Of a stretch of DNA of 64,000 nt, positions 16,891-26,204 are shown piece after piece. Numbering within the stretch: position 1 is the stretch's first letter; each line of letters opens with the position of its first letter. The stretch spans positions 656,654 through 720,653 of the forward strand of contig QAYY01000011.1 of NCBI GenBank assembly GCA_003054665.1, written 5' to 3'. The notes beneath the pieces are model-generated. The model did no database searches. It saw nothing but the letters and a program-made list of their open reading frames with translations, and was not told the origin of the DNA. A program made the position numbers and the translations under genes. The stretch is from Opitutaceae bacterium EW11 (GTDB taxonomy: Bacteria; Verrucomicrobiota; Verrucomicrobiia; Opitutales; Opitutaceae).

Positions 16891-17901
16891 ATGGCCAAGC
16901 ACCCGTCCGAGGAAGGCGAAAAGCCGAAAAAGCTCTCCACCTACACGATCAAGCTGGACGACGAGCAGATGGATAAGCTCGAGACGATCCTCGAGACCCG
17001 CGGCTGGACGCCTTTCGACGTGCCGTATTCGCGTTTCGCGTTCCGCGGGACCGACTGCAACGTGACTGCCTACGACAAGCGCAAAGTGGTCGTCGTGGCG
17101 GGAAAGGGGACCGAGGAATTCGTCGTGAATACCCTCGAACCGGAGGTCACCAAGGCTCCGCGGCTCGGCTACGACGAGGTGCTGCACCCCGACTGGTTCG
17201 AGTCGCACGCGGGGTTGGACGAGAGCGGCAAGGGCGACTTTTTCGGACCCACGATCACGGCGACGGTGATCGCGGACAAGGCGGCGGTCGAGTCGTGGAT
17301 CAAGGCGGGCGTGAAGGACTCCAAGCGGCTCGTCGACACGCAGATCATCAAGCTCGACAAACTCATTCGAGAAACGCCTGGCGTGGCCGTCGAGGTCTTC
17401 CCGTGGACAATGGCGAAGTACAACGAACTGATGCTGAAGCAGACCGCCAACGTGAATCGTCTGCTCGGCTGGCAACATGCCAAGACGCTCATGCGGGCGC
17501 TGGACCGCAAGTGGGTTCCGTGGGGACTCCTCGACCAGTTCACGGAGCAGCCGCTTGTGCAGCGGGAACTCGCGAAAGGCGGCGTCTCCAACTTCGAGCT
17601 TCGTATGCGGACGAAGGCGGAAGAAGATCCGGTCGTCGCTGCGGCCTCAATTGTCGCTCGCGCCGAATACGTGCGCCAGATGGCGGACCTGTCGAAGGCC
17701 TTCGGCGACAAACTGCAGAAAGGGGCGAGCGCGGCGGTGAAAGAGCAGGGGTTGGAAATCGTCCGCCGCTTCGGGGCGAAGGCTCTGACGAATTTCGCGA
17801 AACTCCACTTTCGAACGGCCTACGAGGTCGTCCAGTCTGCGGGAAAGCTCGACGAGCTTCCGCTTCGTGAACCGAAAGAGCGTGTGGAGTGGGAACGCTG
17901 A
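16891..17901 (+). CDS. rnhC: Ribonuclease HIII
   Basis: RNase HIII cleaves the RNA strand of RNA/DNA hybrids. The 336-residue protein has an N-terminal TBP-like substrate-binding domain (about 14-90, YTIKLDDEQMDKLETIL) and a C-terminal RNase H2-fold domain starting with the signature DESGKGDFFGP at 110-120 (first catalytic Asp and Glu), then KDSKRL and the EDPVVAAASIVARAEYV helix. Having the TBP-like domain distinguishes it from RNase HII. The ATG at 16891 has GAG four bases upstream. It is divergent from mutY, with an unusually small or negative spacing if mutY starts further upstream than proposed. Confidence 0.94.
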   Translation: MAKHPSEEGEKPKKLSTYTIKLDDEQMDKLETILETRGWTPFDVPYSRFAFRGTDCNVTAYDKRKVVVVAGKGTEEFVVNTLEPEVTKAPRLGYDEVLHPDWFESHAGLDESGKGDFFGPTITATVIADKAAVESWIKAGVKDSKRLVDTQIIKLDKLIRETPGVAVEVFPWTMAKYNELMLKQTANVNRLLGWQHAKTLMRALDRKWVPWGLLDQFTEQPLVQRELAKGGVSNFELRMRTKAEEDPVVAAASIVARAEYVRQMADLSKAFGDKLQKGASAAVKEQGLEIVRRFGAKALTNFAKLHFRTAYEVVQSAGKLDELPLREPKERVEWER

Positions 17902-17970
17902 AGCCTCGGCGAACTCGCGCACACTGAGAGAGCCGCGGTTCGCCGCGCCTGGCGAACAGCCTCGGCGAGA

Positions 17971-18510
17971 CTATCGAGTTTTGTCCCCGGCTGCCGCGAC
18001 CGTGGATGGAGCTGTGCCAACCGGGGCGCGCGCTTTCTCGCGGTCCAGCATGCCGCGGAGGTATTGCGTGAAGTCCTCATCTTCCCCCTCAAGCAGGTTC
18101 GGCAGGGCACCGCGGAAATCGGCGCGCCGAAGCCACTCGAGAATGTAGTCCTCCCAGGACTGCCAGAGCCGGCGGGTCTGCTTGTCCATGTCCTCCTCGT
18201 AGACGAGCAGGAAGGCTCGCTCGAAAAGCGAGACGAGGATGCCGAAAATCGCGAGCCGGCGCTCCTTCTGCTCCTCGGAAAGATCGCGCTGGGCGCCCTC
18301 TTGCCGAAGCAGCGACAGATCGGAGTTGTCGAGCACCAGCTTGAGAAACTCGCGGTACTCGTCGGAAAGCCGTTGGAAGATCTCCTCCTCCTCGTTTTTG
18401 CGTTCCTTCCGCTGTTCGATCAGAAAAACGACGATGGCGAACGGCAGACCGACGATGGTCACCACGTAACTGAGGAGCTCGCACCACTCCAAAAACGTCA
18501 GGTTCGTCAT
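17971..18510 (-). CDS. Small single-span membrane protein of unknown function
   Basis: A 179-residue protein with one transmembrane helix near the N terminus (about 12-32, LLSYVVTIVGLPFAIVVFLI), then a highly charged coiled-coil-like cytoplasmic region (EQRKERKNEEEEIFQRLSDEY and onward) with a central hydrophobic helix (LAIFGILVSLFERAFLLVYEED) and a Trp-rich stretch LWQSWEDYILEWL. The pattern resembles bacterial DUF-type proteins with a short N-terminal anchor but no named family could be assigned. ATG at 18510. It stands alone between rnhC (convergent) and surE (same strand, 70 bases upstream), so it could be co-transcribed with surE. Confidence 0.75.
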   Translation of the reverse strand: MTNLTFLEWCELLSYVVTIVGLPFAIVVFLIEQRKERKNEEEEIFQRLSDEYREFLKLVLDNSDLSLLRQEGAQRDLSEEQKERRLAIFGILVSLFERAFLLVYEEDMDKQTRRLWQSWEDYILEWLRRADFRGALPNLLEGEDEDFTQYLRGMLDREKARAPVGTAPSTVAAAGDKTR

Positions 18511-18580
18511 GACGGAAGTCTGGCTGGTTCCGAGGACCGCTCAAGCCGCGGGTTTTTCGCCGATGCGAGACGCCCTGTCG

Positions 18581-19354
18581 TCACGTTCCGAGCTTCGTGT
18601 AGTCGAGCACCGTGTGGCTGATCAGCCCGGAATTGAGCGTCGCGCGATCCGTGCGCGGCGCGGCTCCGGAGATATCGTCGCCCAGCTTGAACACGAAACG
18701 ATGGGTGCCGTCGTCGGCCGCAGGACCGAACAGGCCGGGAATGATGACGCGGGCGGGAATCGTGCGCTCGATCACCGTGTCGGTCCGACACGGATACGGG
18801 AAGTTCAGGTTGTGGACGATGAAGCTCCGGGGATTTGTGGCCTCGAGGAGCTTCGGCACGACCGTCGCCGCGCGCTCCGCCGAATGGCGAAGCGTGACGA
18901 GCAGCTCCGGGTCCGGCGATGCGCCGTGCTGTTTCAGCTGCTCGAAGACCTCGAAGGTCAGATCCTGGGAGAGTGCCGCCGCCGGCAGGCCGTGAACCGC
19001 GCCTTCCCACGCGCCGCCGATGGTGCCGCTGGCGAGAATGAATCCCAGGCTGGCGTTGAGCCCGATATTGATCCCGCTGATCACCGCGTCCGGGCGCTCG
19101 GGCATGAGGTGCGCGATGGCGATGTTCACGCAATCGCTCGGGGTGCCGTCGATCACCCACGTGCGGCAGCCGAGCCCGCGATCCTCCTCGACGGCGTGGA
19201 CCGGGCGGTGCCGCGATTTGGCCGCGCCAATCCAACTCTGCTCCCGTCGCGGCGCCGCGACGAAGATCTGGTGGGGAGTCGCGACCAGGGCGCGCACAAG
19301 TTCGTGAAGGAAGAAGCTCTCGATGCCGTCGTCGTTAGTGACGAGTAGTTTCAT
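18581..19354 (-). CDS. surE: 5'/3'-nucleotidase SurE
   Basis: SurE is a metal-dependent survival nucleotidase acting on nucleoside monophosphates. The 257-residue protein starts with the diagnostic MKLLVTNDDGIES (metal ligands Asp 8 and Asp 9), then Ser 40 in APRREQSWIG and the Asn motif SGINIGLN at 93-100, completing the metal site. TPSDCVNIAI and GTIGGAWEGA are also family-typical. Length is normal. ATG at 19354, preceded by AAGGG very close to the start. Often found with pcm or rpoS in proteobacteria; neither is here. Confidence 0.95.
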   Translation of the reverse strand: MKLLVTNDDGIESFFLHELVRALVATPHQIFVAAPRREQSWIGAAKSRHRPVHAVEEDRGLGCRTWVIDGTPSDCVNIAIAHLMPERPDAVISGINIGLNASLGFILASGTIGGAWEGAVHGLPAAALSQDLTFEVFEQLKQHGASPDPELLVTLRHSAERAATVVPKLLEATNPRSFIVHNLNFPYPCRTDTVIERTIPARVIIPGLFGPAADDGTHRFVFKLGDDISGAAPRTDRATLNSGLISHTVLDYTKLGT

Positions 19355-19465
19355 TTCCCTTCAGCGAACACGGGGCAGCCGCGAAGGCAAAGGAACTTCT
19401 CCCGAGCGGCATGGGCGCTGCCCGTCTGGAATTGCAGCGTCCGGAGCGGCTGGTTCACCAGGCGC

Positions 19466-21040
19466 TCAGGCGGCGATGAGCTTCGATTTGTCCTTCGCAG
19501 GAGCCGGGCGCGTGCGGATGACTTCCGGGGGCTTGGAGGCTTTCGGTTCCGGAGCGGTCTCGTCGGCTGCTTGCGAGGTCTCGCCGTGGTGGAGCGCGGA
19601 GCGACCTTTCACCAACTGAATGAGCGTGCCCACGCTATCGAGCAGCATGGCAGCCTGAGCGTTGAGCTCCTCCGCCGCCGCCGCGGTTTCTTCGGCGCTG
19701 CCGGCGTTTGCCTGAATGACGTGGTCGATTTCCGAAACGGCTTTCCCCACCTGCTCGAGGCCCTGAGCCTGTTCGCTGGATGCGACGGCGATGTGGCTCA
19801 CGACCTGGCCGATGTCGTTGGCGATCGAGACGCTGGACGAGAGAGCGGTGGTGAGTTCCGCGTTGAGCGACTCCGCGTCGCGGATACGGCGGCTGCTTTC
19901 CTCGATCATTTCGGATGTTTCGCGTGCCGAGGTTGCGGAGCGCTGTGCCAGGCTGCGCACCTCGTCGGCGACCACGGCAAATCCCGCGCCGTGCTCGCCG
20001 GCACGAGCGGCTTCCACCGCGGCGTTGAGAGCGAGGATATTCGTCTGGAACGCGATTTCGTCGATCGTCTTGATGATCTGAGAGGTCTTTGCGCTGGCGG
20101 TGACCGCCGACGTGATCGCGGAGCGCATCCGTGCGGCGCGGTCTTCCAGCAACTGGAAATTGGGTTTCGCTTGTTCGGACATCAGCTTCGAGCCATGCGC
20201 GCCGCCTTCGGCGTTATGTTTGGCCTGGCTGTTGATTTCCTCGAGGGCCGCGGCCGTTTCTTCGAGGGATGATGCTTGCTGACTCGAGCCCGCGGCCAGC
20301 GCCTGGCTTGCGGCCGATACCTGGCTGGCCGCGGCTGAAACTTGCGCGGACGCGTCGTTCAGAGTCGTCGCGATCTGTTCGAGGCGGCGCTTGACGCTGC
20401 GGGTGATCAGCCAACCGAAACAGACGGCGATGAGAACGCCGGCCGCCGAAGCGATGAGAACGCCGGCGAGCATCGCGGACACGGATTGGAAGAGAAGGCC
20501 TGCGGAGTTGCTGGCCCCTTGCCGCACCATGTCGGACAGCTTCTTGAGCTCGTCGAGATAGGCGGCGACGAGCGGATCGTATTCAGCACGGGCGCGGGCG
20601 AGGAGTTTCGCGGAAGCCTCCGGGTTTGTTGCCGAGTGGCTGGCCGCGAGAAGTTCGGCCCGCAACGCACGCTGCTTCGCCTGCAGGGCACGGGTATCGT
20701 TGAATCGGGCGCGAATTTCAGGTTCGAGAGGCAGCTTCTCGAAATTGTTCAGGGCCTCCGTGTTAACCTTTGCATTCGCTGCCAGGCGCTCTTCCAGCGC
20801 TTTCATATCCGCCTGGTCGGAGCTCGCGACATGCCGGTAGATGATCGCGCTGTTCTCGGAAGCCAGCCGCTGCACGCCGGTGAGATAGACCAGTGCGGGC
20901 AGATTGCACTCTTCGATCTCGCGAGCCTTGGCCTGGATGGTCATGAGGTGCATGCGAGCGTACACTGCGAGCCCGATCATCAAAATGACGAGTGCAGCGA
21001 AGCCGAAGCCGACGCGTTTTCCGATAGTCCAATCTTTCAT
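19466..21040 (-). CDS. Methyl-accepting chemotaxis protein lacking a recognisable HAMP domain
   Basis: A 524-residue chemoreceptor. The first transmembrane helix is at about 11-29 ([18 protein letters not shown]); the periplasmic four-helix-bundle sensor runs to about 185; the second helix is at about 192-214. The cytoplasmic signalling domain carries the conserved tip [20 protein letters not shown] and [19 protein letters not shown]. After the second helix the chain goes almost directly into the coiled coil rich in Ser/Ala/Gln ([21 protein letters not shown]), leaving no room for a standard ~50-residue HAMP. The C terminus is Pro/Lys-rich without a pentapeptide tether. No che gene is nearby, so it is an orphan receptor. 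Ligand unknown. Confidence 0.92.
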   Translation of the reverse strand: MKDWTIGKRVGFGFAALVILMIGLAVYARMHLMTIQAKAREIEECNLPALVYLTGVQRLASENSAIIYRHVASSDQADMKALEERLAANAKVNTEALNNFEKLPLEPEIRARFNDTRALQAKQRALRAELLAASHSATNPEASAKLLARARAEYDPLVAAYLDELKKLSDMVRQGASNSAGLLFQSVSAMLAGVLIASAAGVLIAVCFGWLITRSVKRRLEQIATTLNDASAQVSAAASQVSAASQALAAGSSQQASSLEETAAALEEINSQAKHNAEGGAHGSKLMSEQAKPNFQLLEDRAARMRSAITSAVTASAKTSQIIKTIDEIAFQTNILALNAAVEAARAGEHGAGFAVVADEVRSLAQRSATSARETSEMIEESSRRIRDAESLNAELTTALSSSVSIANDIGQVVSHIAVASSEQAQGLEQVGKAVSEIDHVIQANAGSAEETAAAAEELNAQAAMLLDSVGTLIQLVKGRSALHHGETSQAADETAPEPKASKPPEVIRTRPAPAKDKSKLIAA

Positions 21041-21622
21041 GAGTGTGCGATGGGGGATGCCCGGGAAGCTAATCCATGCATCGACGTGAAATTAGGAAAA
21101 CTTGAGCGCTCGGTTGGCCGAACTGCTCGCTGCGGCGGGCCGGGAGAAGGTTCCTTGCAGACGTTTACCTGTTTTTCGAAAAGCAGGTGCTACCTCGGCC
21201 GGCCGTAGCGAACTCGCGGGGGAGTCGTTCCCGAACCGCGGAAGTGATCCGCGGTGACGTAGATGGCCGATCCGTCGCCTTTTGCCGAGAAGCTGGGGAG
21301 CCATTACCGATATGCAGAAGTCCGGTGATGGCCCCCGGGGGATCGGTCGCAATCCGCTGATTGGGTCATGGGCAGGGCATTTGGCCCGTCGGTCGCGACC
21401 CCTTTGGAGGCCGAGCGGATGCTGGGGCGGCTTTGGTAAGCGGCTACGGATCAGATGGAAAAGCAGATATTTCATCTGAAAGTGCGGCCGCTATGTATGA
21501 AGATCGTTCATGAAAAGCTCTCGCAGCATGCAACGGGCTATTGCATGCTGGAGCGCGCGTGGGCCGACTCGGCGAACCCTCAACCCTGCCGCCGGGGCTC
21601 ACGAACAAACCCCGAAACTACC
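21041..21622. other. Hairpin-dense intergenic region between chemoreceptor and FMN glutamate-synthase-like gene
   Basis: No coding frame is convincing in these 582 bases. Five stem-loops or palindromes were found: 21167-21188 (near-perfect 22-base palindrome centred on TTCGAA), 21235-21255 (ACCGCGGA/TCCGCGGT), 21295-21336 (10 pairs GCCATTACCG/CGGTGATGGC plus GGGG/CCCC), 21451-21479 and 21517-21554. The last two lie in the probable leader of the downstream gene. None matched a riboswitch class that could be recognised by eye. Confidence 0.6.
21451..21554 (+). promoter_or_regulatory. Candidate structured leader (two hairpins) of the FMN glutamate-synthase-like gene
   Basis: First hairpin: TCAGATGGAAA (21451-21461) against TTTCATCTGA (21470-21479), ten pairs with one bulge. 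Second: CAGCATGCAA (21524-21533) against TTGCATGCTG (21541-21550), perfect, over a 7-base loop, with outer GCTC/GAGC pairs. It ends 68 bases before the proposed ATG. Function is inferred only from position. Confidence 0.4.
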
Positions 21623-23257
21623 ATGATCGAGTGGAGAAAAAGTAACGACGCGCTTGGCACGAGTAATCGCGGCAATGCGTGCGAATCCGGAATGTGCACC
21701 CTGTGCGACTCCTCCTGTAAGGGGAAATGCGAAACGTGGCTCTCATCCATGCGTGGGCGAGAGGTCCTGTATCCCCGGAAATTTGGGTACATCACCTCCG
21801 GTTCCGGCAACAGCACGGCCGTGGGAGTGGGCTACCATGCCCTCCGAATCCAGGGCTACGCCTTCGGCTGGCAGAACGCCGCCGGTCACCAGGAAGCGGA
21901 TACGTGCATCTTCCCCAATGTCGACATCTCGACGCAGTTCGGGCGGGCGCATCCGGTCAAATGCCGGGTGCCGATCATGACCGGTGCGCTCGGGTCAACC
22001 TTCGTTGCCGCGCGCTATTGGAACTCGTTCGCGATCGGCGCCGCGATCAGCGGTTTCCCGATTGTTGTCGGGGAGAACGTCGTCGGGGTGGATCGAAAAT
22101 CGGTCCTTGAGCGCGGGCGCATCCAGGTATCGCCCGAACTCGACCGGCGCATCGAGGTGTACCTCCGGTACAACGACGGTCACGGCGCGATCATCGTGCA
22201 GATGAACGTCGAGGACAGCCGCAACGGCGTCGCGGAGTATCTGATCAACAAATACGGCGACAAGGTCATCCTGGAGTTGAAGTGGGGACAGGGAGCCAAA
22301 TGCATCGGCGGCGAGATCCAGGTGGAGGACATCGAATACGCGCGCTTCCTCAAGGACCGCGGCTACATCGTCGATCCTGATCCCTACGATCCCTCGATCG
22401 AGGCGGCGTACAAGAGCGGAGCCATCCGACACTTCGCCCGGCACAGCCGGTTGGGCGGCACGGAGTTCTCCTCCGCGGAGCAAGTGCGCGAGGATTTCCT
22501 CAGGGCGATCGCGCATTTCCGGAAGCTTGGGCACAAACGGATCACTCTGAAAACCGGCTCCTACGGGATGGAAGCCCTGGCCCTCGCGATCCGGTGCGCG
22601 ACGGATGCCCAACTCGATCTGCTGACCATCGACGGGTCCGGCGGCGGCACCGGCATGAGCCCGTGGAACATGATGGAGAACTGGGGCGTTCCGTCGCTCC
22701 TGTTGCACAGTCGGGCGTACGAATACGTCAAGATGCTCGCCGATCGCGGGCTGAAGGTGCCGGACCTCGCGTTTGCCGGCGGATTTGCGCGCGAGGATCA
22801 CCTGTTCAAGGCCCTTTGCCTGGGCGCGCCCTTCGTCAAACTGGTCTGCATGGGCCGCGCTCCGATGATTCCCGCGTTCCTCGGCAGCAACATCGAAGGC
22901 GCGCTTCACCCCGAACGCCGTGCCGACGTGAATGGCAACTGGGACGAGCTTCCGCCCACCGTCTCCGCCTACGGCGGTCGGCCGGAGGAGATTTTCGTTT
23001 CCTGGGAAACCGTGGCGAAAAAGGTCGGCAAGGATGAGATGAAAAACATCCCGTTGGGCGCCGTGGCGATGTGCGCTTACGTCGACAAGATCACGTGCGG
23101 CCTCCAGCAGTTCATGGCCGGGGTGCGAAAGCCCAACATCGCAGGGTTGTCCCGGTCCGATCTGATGTCGGCCAATCGCGACACCGCACGGGAAACAGGA
23201 ATCCCGTTCATTACCGACGCGGGGCACGAGAAGGCGCTCGCCATCCTCACGCGGTAG
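21623..23257 (+). CDS. FMN-binding glutamate synthase-like protein with N-terminal cysteine cluster
   Basis: A 544-residue protein related to the central FMN/2-oxoglutarate domain of glutamate synthase. The TIM-barrel part contains TIDGSGGGTGMSPWNMMENW (the counterpart of the GHDGGTG motif), LAFAGGFAREDHLFKALCLGA and ELKWGQGAKC(I)GGEIQ. Ahead of it, residues 20-36 form a cysteine cluster C-x4-C-x2-C-x3-C-x3-C (CESGMCTLCDSSCKGKC), suggesting an iron-sulfur or other metal centre. No glutaminase domain (class II amidotransferase), no GltD small subunit and no structural beta-helix domain are present, so ammonia-dependent or non-GOGAT chemistry is likely. The ATG at 23? of the longer open frame, base 21623, was chosen because the cysteine region begins shortly after; an upstream ATG at 21455 would overlap the leader hairpins. 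Confidence 0.8.
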   Translation: MIEWRKSNDALGTSNRGNACESGMCTLCDSSCKGKCETWLSSMRGREVLYPRKFGYITSGSGNSTAVGVGYHALRIQGYAFGWQNAAGHQEADTCIFPNVDISTQFGRAHPVKCRVPIMTGALGSTFVAARYWNSFAIGAAISGFPIVVGENVVGVDRKSVLERGRIQVSPELDRRIEVYLRYNDGHGAIIVQMNVEDSRNGVAEYLINKYGDKVILELKWGQGAKCIGGEIQVEDIEYARFLKDRGYIVDPDPYDPSIEAAYKSGAIRHFARHSRLGGTEFSSAEQVREDFLRAIAHFRKLGHKRITLKTGSYGMEALALAIRCATDAQLDLLTIDGSGGGTGMSPWNMMENWGVPSLLLHSRAYEYVKMLADRGLKVPDLAFAGGFAREDHLFKALCLGAPFVKLVCMGRAPMIPAFLGSNIEGALHPERRADVNGNWDELPPTVSAYGGRPEEIFVSWETVAKKVGKDEMKNIPLGAVAMCAYVDKITCGLQQFMAGVRKPNIAGLSRSDLMSANRDTARETGIPFITDAGHEKALAILTR

Positions 23258-23280
23258 TCCCGCTGATCGTTTGGTTGTGA

Positions 23281-23314
23281 GCGGATGCCGTGTGGTTGCG
23301 GCATCCGCTTTTTT
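23281..23314 (+). terminator. Rho-independent terminator of the FMN glutamate-synthase-like gene
   Basis: GCGGATGCCG (23281-23290) pairs perfectly with CGGCATCCGC (23299-23308), followed by TTTTTT. Confidence 0.93.
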
Positions 23315-23384
23315 GTCCCGATTCGGCATCGGCTGCCGTGCGGGCATTGCGCGCCCTTCGGCGAAAGCAGTGGGTATCGGGCAC

Positions 23385-23414
23385 AAAAAAGGCGCGCTCC
23401 GCAGAGAGCGCGCC
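23385..23414 (-). terminator. Rho-independent terminator of pnp
   Basis: On the minus strand GGCGCGCTC (23414-23406) pairs with GAGCGCGCC (23399-23391) over six bases, then TTTTTT at 23390-23385. It faces the glutamate-synthase-like terminator, giving two opposed terminators in 130 bases. Confidence 0.93.
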
Positions 23415-23442
23415 TCGAGAGAGACTAAAGAAGGTGAGCGCG

Positions 23443-25629
23443 TTACTGCGCGGCCGGAGCGGCCGGTGCGGCGGGGGCCGCTTCCTGCTGCTGCTTCTGC
23501 TCGAGTTCCTTCATCGCAGCCTTGCGGGAGAGGCGGACCTTTCCGGTCTTCTCATCGATGCCGATGCACTTGACCGTGATTTCGTCGCCGACCTTGCAGA
23601 CATCCTCGGTGCGGCGGACGCGGAAGTCCGCGAGTTCGCTGATGTGCACGAGGCCTTCCTTGCCGGGCAGGCACTCGACGAAGGCGCCGAACTCCTTCGT
23701 GCCCTTGACCACGCCCTTGTAGATCTTGCCGACCTCGATCTGGGCGCCGCCGCCGCAGAGGGCGTCGATTTCCTGGACCGCGCGGTTCATCGAATCCGCG
23801 TTGTTCGAGTAGATGAACACCTTGCCGGAATCGTCTTCCGCGATGTCGATCTGCGCGCCGGTCGTTTCGGTGATGCGGCGGATCGTCTTTCCTCCCGGTC
23901 CGATGAGCAGGCCGATCTTTTCCGGATCGATCTGGATCGTCTGGATGCGGGGAGCGTAGGTGCTGAGGTTCGCGCGCGGGGCGGGCAGCGCACCGATCAT
24001 CTTCTTGAGAATCTCGATGCGAGCGTCACGGGCCTGGTAGATGGCCTTCTTGGCGATCTCGAACGGCAGACCGTTGATCTTCAGGTCGAGCTGGAAGCCG
24101 GTGATGCCGGCGGTCGTGCCCGCGAGCTTGAAGTCCATGTCGCCGAAGTGGTCTTCCTCACCGATGATGTCGGTGATCGTCTTCCACTTGGTGATGCTGC
24201 CGTCGGCCGCGTTTTCGGTGATCAGTCCGCAGGAGATACCCGCGACCGGAGCGATGATCGGGACACCGGCGTCCATCAGGGACAAGCAGCCGCCGCAGAT
24301 CGAAGCCATCGAGGTCGAGCCGTTGGAGGCCATGATCTCGGAGGTCACGCGGATCGAGTACGGGAACACATCCTCCGGCGGAAGCACCGGAACCAGCGAG
24401 CGCTCGGCGAGCGCGCCGTGGCCGATTTCGCGGCGGCCCGGCGAGCCGAAGCGGCCCGTTTCGCCGACGGAGAACGGCGGGAAGTTGTAGTGGAGAATAA
24501 ACGACTTCGACCGGGCGCCGCCGGTGAGGGCGTCGAGGTCCTGCGCCTCCTTGGTCGGCCCAAGGGTGGTGATGACGAGACCCTGGGTGTCGCCGCGCTG
24601 GAAGATCGCGCTGCCGTGGACGCGCGGGAGCACGCCGACTTGGCAATCGATCTTGCGGAGCGAGATTTCGTCGCGGCCGTCGGCTCGGACACCGCGCTCG
24701 ATCACGGTCTGGCGGTAGGCCTTGTACTGGAGGTCTTCGAAAACGATGGCTACGTCGCTGTCGGCGAACTTGCCCTCGCCGAGTTCGGCCAGGAGGGCGG
24801 CTTTCGCCTCTTCCTTTAAGGCCTTCACATTGGCGGCGCGGACCTGCTTCTCCTTGCCGAAGATGGCGTCGACGATCTTGGGGGCGGCGACACGCTCGAT
24901 GATGGCGCGCGCTGCGGGGCTCGCGACGACGAGCGGGAACTGGCGCTTCGGTTTGCCGGCGAGCGCGACGAGTTCCTTGATCGCCTTGATGATCGGCTGA
25001 ATCGATTTGTGGCCAAATTCGAGGGCTTCGATGAAGCGGTCTTCCGGCAGCTGATCGGCCGAGCCTTCAATCATCAGCATGTCCTTCTCATTGCCGACGT
25101 AGATCAGGTCGAGGCGGGACGAGAACATCTGCTCAATCGTCGGGTTGGCGACGAACTGACCGTCGATCTCGGCGACGCGGACACCCGCGATCGGGCCATC
25201 CCACGGGATGTCCGAAATGGCGAGAGCGGCGCTGGCGCCGTTGATCATGGAGATGTCGGACTCGTGCTGCTGATCGGCCGAGAGGAGAAGGCCGATGACC
25301 TGTACTTCATTCAGGAATCCCGCCGGAAAGAGCGGGCGGCAGGGGCGGTCGCATAGGCGGGAGGTCAGGATTTCCTTCTCAGAAGGACGGCCCTCGCGCT
25401 TGAAATAGCCGCCGGGGAAACGGCCGGCAGCCGCATACTTTTCACGGTAATCGACGGTGAGGGGGAAGAAGTCCTGCCCGGGTTTGATGTTTTCCGCGGC
25501 GGTGGCGGAAACGAAGACCGTCGTCTCGCCGACTGTGACAGTGACCGCGCCATTGGCGAGGTGGGCGAGGGAGCCGGTGGCAAAGGTCATGCCCAGCTCG
25601 GGAACGGTAACGGAGTGTTTCTGATTCAT
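23443..25629 (-). CDS. pnp: Polyribonucleotide nucleotidyltransferase (PNPase)
   Basis: PNPase degrades RNA 3' to 5' with phosphate and is a core exoribonuclease of the degradosome. The 728-residue protein has two RNase PH-like domains (first about 10-220 with [21 protein letters not shown]; second about 310-545 with [45 protein letters not shown]), a KH domain (about 555-615, [15 protein letters not shown]) and an S1 domain (about 632-705, [17 protein letters not shown]). The tail is Gln/Ala/Pro-rich. ATG at 25629. It follows rpsO on the same strand, the classic rpsO-pnp order, but a strong terminator-like hairpin separates them. Confidence 0.97.
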   Translation of the reverse strand: MNQKHSVTVPELGMTFATGSLAHLANGAVTVTVGETTVFVSATAAENIKPGQDFFPLTVDYREKYAAAGRFPGGYFKREGRPSEKEILTSRLCDRPCRPLFPAGFLNEVQVIGLLLSADQQHESDISMINGASAALAISDIPWDGPIAGVRVAEIDGQFVANPTIEQMFSSRLDLIYVGNEKDMLMIEGSADQLPEDRFIEALEFGHKSIQPIIKAIKELVALAGKPKRQFPLVVASPAARAIIERVAAPKIVDAIFGKEKQVRAANVKALKEEAKAALLAELGEGKFADSDVAIVFEDLQYKAYRQTVIERGVRADGRDEISLRKIDCQVGVLPRVHGSAIFQRGDTQGLVITTLGPTKEAQDLDALTGGARSKSFILHYNFPPFSVGETGRFGSPGRREIGHGALAERSLVPVLPPEDVFPYSIRVTSEIMASNGSTSMASICGGCLSLMDAGVPIIAPVAGISCGLITENAADGSITKWKTITDIIGEEDHFGDMDFKLAGTTAGITGFQLDLKINGLPFEIAKKAIYQARDARIEILKKMIGALPAPRANLSTYAPRIQTIQIDPEKIGLLIGPGGKTIRRITETTGAQIDIAEDDSGKVFIYSNNADSMNRAVQEIDALCGGGAQIEVGKIYKGVVKGTKEFGAFVECLPGKEGLVHISELADFRVRRTEDVCKVGDEITVKCIGIDEKTGKVRLSRKAAMKELEQKQQQEAAPAAPAAPAAQ

Positions 25630-25940
25630 TTTTCTTTCGGATAACGTGCCTCGTACGGAGAACCTCCCCGCGGCACGCGACGGGGGATTCTAAGATTTCA
25701 GGGTTCGATTATGCGCTTCCCAGGAATGGGGCGCTCACCCGAACCGCGCCATTGGGCGCGCTCAGGCGTGGGTTCTTGTCGGTAACCGACTTTTGCATCC
25801 TCGCTCTGACGCGAGAGATTTCTGTTTGGCGCCGCAGGAGGGGAACTCCCGAGCAGCAATCAGAAATGTCCCGGCCGAGTAACGAGCGTCGTAAAGACCA
25901 CGGGCGACCCGCGGATCGGGTCGCCCGTGTGCGAAAGAGG
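25630..25940. other. rpsO-pnp intergenic region
   Basis: 311 bases without a gene. It contains the rpsO terminator-like hairpin (25899-25929) and, on the minus strand, two short hairpins that would lie in the pnp leader: CTCTCGCG/CGCGAG-like at about 25804-25819 and GTCGGT/ACCGAC at about 25779-25791. PNPase commonly controls its own leader in other bacteria; whether these stems do so here is not known. Confidence 0.5.
25899..25929 (-). terminator. Terminator-like hairpin after rpsO
   Basis: A perfect 13-pair stem CACGGGCGACCCG / CGGGTCGCCCGTG with a 5-base loop, 11 bases past the rpsO stop. On the minus strand it is followed only by GTCTTTAC, so the U-run is weak and read-through into pnp is possible. 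Confidence 0.7.
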
Positions 25941-26204
25941 TTATTTACGGAGATTCAGCTTCTGCAGCAGCTCGTTGTACTTGGGCAGGTTATGCCGTTT
26001 CAAGTAGTCGAGCAGCTTGCGGCGGCGGCTGGCCATCTGAAGCAGGCCGCGGCGGCTGTGGAAGTCCTTGCGATGAGTGCGCAGGTGCTCGGTGAGGTGA
26101 TTGATTCGGGCAGTCAGCAACGCGACTTGGACTTCGGACGAGCCGGTATCCTTATCGTGGGTCTTGTACTCGGAGATGATTTCGGGTTTGGCGATCGTTG
26201 ACAT
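25941..26204 (-). CDS. rpsO: 30S ribosomal protein uS15
   Basis: An 87-residue primary binder of the 16S rRNA central domain. The pattern [36 protein letters not shown] (quoted here in parts: [20 protein letters not shown] and [16 protein letters not shown]) and [20 protein letters not shown] is the full uS15 core. The ATG at 26204 gives MSTIAKPEI; an in-frame ATG at 26225 would add seven unlikely residues. No Shine-Dalgarno-like sequence precedes it. Upstream of pnp as in most bacteria. Confidence 0.97.
   Translation of the reverse strand: MSTIAKPEIISEYKTHDKDTGSSEVQVALLTARINHLTEHLRTHRKDFHSRRGLLQMASRRRKLLDYLKRHNLPKYNELLQKLNLRK

Noticed and set aside
21250-21450. Cyclic-di-GMP or glutamine riboswitch upstream of the FMN glutamate-synthase-like gene or the chemoreceptor.
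   Set aside because: Stems exist but the conserved core sequences of these classes could not be matched on either strand.
10029-24819. Long antisense open frames opposite dnaE (10029-11699) and pnp (23290-24819).
   Set aside because: Long antisense frames are expected in GC-rich genes with strong third-position bias; their products lack motifs and the sense proteins are certain.
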